Shown here: piece by piece, positions 60,871 through 64,000 of the stretch
Layout: every line of letters starts with the position of its first letter
Position numbering within the stretch: the stretch's first letter is position 1
Source: Epiperipatus broadwayi
Taxonomy: Eukaryota > Onychophora > Udeonychophora > Euonychophora > Peripatidae
Reading direction: 5' to 3'
Assembly: GCA_028023455.1 (NCBI GenBank)
Contig: JAQFVV010012397.1
Coordinates: 2,909,501 to 2,973,500, forward strand
Length of the DNA: 64,000 nucleotides
Program-made: the position numbers and the translations under genes
Notes under the pieces: model-generated
What the model saw: only the letters and a program-made list of their open reading frames with translations
Told to the model about the DNA's origin: nothing
Databases searched by the model: none

Positions 60871-61920
60871 ATTTTTCTTCAAAACTAAAATCTCTATGGA
60901 AATCCCTTATCATAATAGTTTATAAACAGATTTACAAAATCAATAATAGCAATAATTTAGAAAATACTTTCAGGATAATTGAGATAAATACTTAATATTA
61001 GTAATAGACATTTATAATAAAATAGTTTTAAAGTTCATATCTATTTCCTTTCATCACTAAGAGTTTGACCTTGGACTTCAGGTATACTTTTAGCAACCAT
61101 AGCTATGGCAGTGGTAGTTTTAATCATATTGTTCTTAATTCCATAGGAAGCATCAGATGGTAGTTTACCAGTTGATTGACAACTAGTTTCTTCGCATAGC
61201 AGAAGACACTCCTTAAAATGTTTCTACATTAGCTGACAACTCCTTTCCATACTTTCTTGTAGACTTTTAGCCTACACTCTGCAATCAGAGTGAAGCAGAT
61301 GGCAACTTCTCTATTCTTCCATTGTATTTTTCAATACCAAGTACAATAAGTATACTGAGAGCACAATCAAGAAAGATCAATGCAATAAAATCAATCAAAG
61401 TAATTGAGCACAATGAATTTAAAACATTATTTCTAGTTCCTAAAACAGGATCCATTGTTGGTCATTTCACCCCATTTATCTATCAGTCATGGATAACTCC
61501 TGAACTCCATTTTGATCCACAGCTTATTTGTCCAATCACCACATTTACAAAATTTTATCTATCTTTGAAGGGGATTACTAGTCTAAATTACATCAAATAC
61601 TTATTTCCTTAATTAATTAATCTGTTTATAAGAACTTTAATTACATTTTCTAAGACAATGCCATTTCCATTTTATAATTGTTAATAATAATAATAATAGT
61701 CTCGCAGCAAATGATGATTTTAACGGATCGTTGTTTACAGAGATCTTAGGAGTTTAACCAAAGAAAACACTAAAACCAACACATCTTTGGCTTGCAGTTA
61801 TATATATATGAACAGTAAGTATTGGACAATCCAAATTAATTTGTATTTTAACTAAATAGATTTTTTTATGAATTGTTTTGTTAAAAATAATATTCGTTGC
61901 TCAACGTAAAAAGCATTACA
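60871..61920. other. Non-coding interval, end probably LINE 5' UTR
   Basis: No gene is recognised; the 96-codon frame at 61322 has no motif. The last 100-200 bp before 61921 presumably form the LINE 5' untranslated region, but I cannot place its 5' edge. Confidence 0.4.
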
Positions 61921-63534
61921 ATGGCGACGCCCCTGTCATGTGACCAGCAGAACGGCGCCAATATGCTATCCAAGCCTATGCAAATTACAGGTGAAGCAAA
62001 AACATATGCCAACGTAGCTAAAAATAATTTACAGGAAAATAATTTCTCTTCGGAAAAAAATAATTTACAACAAAAAGAACACAATCAAGTTCCAATTTTA
62101 GAAAAAAATAAAGTTTTCCATCGCTTCCGAAAAATAAATACTAATGATATTTTGCAGCTAGATATACAAACGCAAGAAAATCAATGCCCCCCTACCGCCC
62201 AGTGGAATAATGAGGATTTGAAAATAATATGTGAACAGTTTAATAGTACGATCCCACGTGGCCTTCATACGTCTTTCAAAAGATTTTTTTCTCCTCGTTC
62301 AATAATATTATCAGCTACAGATGCAAATTTATCGCTATATAAATTTCCTAGAAATTTACTTTATGAAGCAATAACACTACACGGACTTTGGGATAGCATA
62401 CTAAGGATTGCTGACCATCCTAACTCAAGGTATTTAATCCTCGAATTTTACCAAGAAAGCCAAAAAACCCGGTTTCAAACCACCATTAAAACTTTAGGCA
62501 ACTATGCACTCATTGCAGTAGATCCAGATCAACATAACCAGATTACTGGCATAATCAAGAATGCATACCTTGGATATGACATCAAAATCTTTCAGAAAAT
62601 GATGCAGCCATTTGGAAAAGTCACAGCATTCAACCCAATTTATCTGAAAGATACGCCAGTGCTTGTATACAGCAATAGCTTTGACTTCAAGCTGAGATTG
62701 CATCCAGAAATAGATCCAAACAATATTCCTACACAATTTGCAGATCAGGAAGCCATGCTGAGCCTCTTCATAAGAGGGCTTAAACCCATATGCTACACAT
62801 GCGGGAAGTGAGGCCACTTGGCAACGCAATGTGACACCAAAAAGAATCCACAATCGCAAAAAACAAATAGAGTGGCCATCCAAACACATACTGAAGACAG
62901 CAACCATATATATAATGATAGCATAAATCCAAATATGTACAACAATATGCAAACAACTTCTCCACCTGAAGAAACACTCTCACTCCCTCTCATTAATCAA
63001 AATTCCAATGAGGAAAATAAAAACACAGATGAACTAAACAGCGACCATCTGAAAAAACAATGTGATAACAGAAAGAGTCTACAATCACAGCAAACAAATA
63101 ATCAGCTCAACCACACACAAACAAAAGATATCAGCCACACTAACATAGTCAAGATAAATTCAGATATGAATAACCAGATGCAAACAACTTCTTCATCTAA
63201 AGAAGATCAAACTACAAAAAACCAAGACAACAGTATAAATGAACCAAACAGAATGCAGCACTTAAATCCAAATGTCACACAAGCAATTCAAAATAACACA
63301 AGCAACTGTCAAAACATACAATGCACGAATGATTCAAATATTAACCCAACTGAAATATCACAAAGCAATTACAGTGAAACACAAAGTACCAATAGAACAA
63401 ACATCACACACACAATAAAAAATAACACATCAACATATATCATGGAAGCAATTATGCCATGCCTTCCACAAATTGAAGTAAATACAATAGAAAAAAAAAG
63501 GGCCAGGTCGCCCAAAAAGAAGCAAAAACAATAA
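61921..63534 (+). pseudogene. LINE ORF1 with zinc knuckle, interrupted by one TGA
   Basis: The first true ATG (61921) opens MATPLSCDQQNGANMLSKPM. The frame runs to a TGA at 62809-62811, then continues in the same frame to TAA at 63532-63534, 537 codons in all. Residues about 150-280 form a globular, RRM-like or nucleic-acid-binding region. The TGA falls inside a CCHC knuckle, CYTCGK(stop)GHLATQC, spacing CX2CX4HX4C. The rest is Asn/Gln/Thr/Ser-rich and low in complexity, ending with a basic patch KKRARSPKKKQKQ. ORF1 proteins of this type coat LINE RNA. A single base change in an otherwise open frame points to recent loss. Confidence 0.8.
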
Positions 63535-63743
63535 AAAACCAAAAACAGAAGAGGACAACAACTCACAAACAGAAGAGTACAACACCGCATCATCATTAAC
63601 CAGAATTCAAATGGATGACTGGTCACCAATGGACATCACTTCTATCTAACCAACCAATTAAAACTCCAACAATGTACAGCTCATACAATGAAAACCAGTC
63701 ACTAACATATTTTGAAATGTGAACAATCCCAAAATACAACCAT

Positions 63744-64000
63744 AATGAAAGTCAAAATAACAGCTTTTAATGTGCGGGGTTTGAACTCGGCAAACAAACT
63801 GCATCAACTTAGAGAATGGACCAAAATCACACAGACACATATATTGGGACTTCTGGAAACAAAAATATATAGTGGATCACAGATTGACCCAACAGTGCAT
63901 CTTCGCACTGAAGGCTTCTTTGCATTCTCCAGGGACATGTCATCACCTGCGGGTGGAACTGGCCTACTAATAACCCCAGCTTGCCCATTCACATCATTCA
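63744..64000 (+). CDS. LINE ORF2 start: apurinic-type endonuclease domain (runs off the window)
   Basis: ATG at 63744 opens MKVKITAFNVRGLNSANKLH, with the NVRGLN start of the endonuclease/exonuclease/phosphatase fold and the Asn metal/substrate position. LLETKI follows, with its catalytic Glu, and then SRDMSSPAGGTGLLITP, matching the S....GG.GLLI block. The frame is open to the window end (85 codons). Spacing from ORF1 is 209 bp. The endonuclease nicks target DNA for target-primed reverse transcription; RT would follow beyond 64000. The clade is probably L1/Tx1-like, inferred from the ORF1 knuckle and the NVRGLN wording. Confidence 0.85.

Noticed and set aside
61897-61920. Upstream non-ATG start for LINE ORF1 (TTG at 61897)
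   Set aside because: There is no reason to prefer a TTG start; the ATG at 61921 is eight codons downstream and gives a normal N-terminus.
62494-62993. Several minus-strand frames (up to 152 codons) over LINE ORF1
   Set aside because: They are antisense shadows of the ORF1 frame, Cys/Val/Phe-rich as expected for the complement of an Asn/Gln/Thr-rich sequence.

Overview
The window is strongly AT-rich nuclear DNA from an invertebrate animal. Evidence for this is spliceosomal exons with GT/AG borders, a 14.5 kb intron, and remnants of most animal transposon classes: RTE-like and L1/Tx1-like LINEs, a Penelope-like element, Ty3/gypsy elements, pogo-like and piggyBac-like DNA transposons, and a mariner-type HTH fragment. 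I cannot name the species. An arthropod, especially a chelicerate, would fit the repeat spectrum, but that is inference. No bacterial-style gene, rRNA, confident tRNA or CRISPR array is visible.

Layout. 1-2682: non-coding AT-rich DNA with one TA-flanked inverted-repeat element (974-1814). 2683-14439: an LTR retrotransposon on the minus strand with exceptionally long LTRs (4137 and 4267 bp) around a 3.35 kb interior. The interior holds a coiled-coil gag-like gene and only the last part of pol (integrase GPY/F module); protease, RT, RNase H and the integrase core are missing. Promoter, polypurine tract and a duplicated tRNA-Lys-like primer binding site are readable. 14440-19173: non-coding, with two compositional islands. 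19174-21133: a pogo-like element (TIR TGGGTCTCGTTTTATG) interrupted by a 5'-truncated LINE tail with a 15 bp target duplication. 21806-23165: an RTE 3' fragment (minus), then a Penelope-like C-terminal ORF with a GIY-YIG endonuclease (plus). 25923-26820: a repeat family that forms a near-perfect 540 bp palindrome.

28202-43022: the one convincing host gene fragment. Two phase-compatible terminal exons encode an acidic then Lys/Arg/Ser-rich C-terminus ending in KRRRMN, separated by a 14.5 kb intron. The intron holds an RTE fragment, tRNA-like SINEs, a decayed 5.6 kb Ty3/gypsy element (31248-36882, minus), a small hairpin element and a second pogo-like copy (38744-39724).

43360-44348: third pogo-like copy, just past the gene. 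44521-44900: decayed HTH_48 (mariner-type) fragment. 45615-47448: TTAA-flanked piggyBac-like non-autonomous element carrying three tandem 157 bp units. 47450-49450: a relatively CpG-rich zone with a candidate promoter. 49450-61900: mostly non-coding, with a decayed gypsy-like RT, several tandem duplications and AT-rich DNA. 61921-64000: the 5' half of a LINE on the plus strand. Its ORF1 carries a TGA inside its zinc knuckle, and ORF2 begins with an apurinic-type endonuclease and runs off the window.

Apart from the two terminal exons, almost everything recognisable is mobile DNA. The most unusual object is the giant-LTR, gag-only element at 2683-14439.
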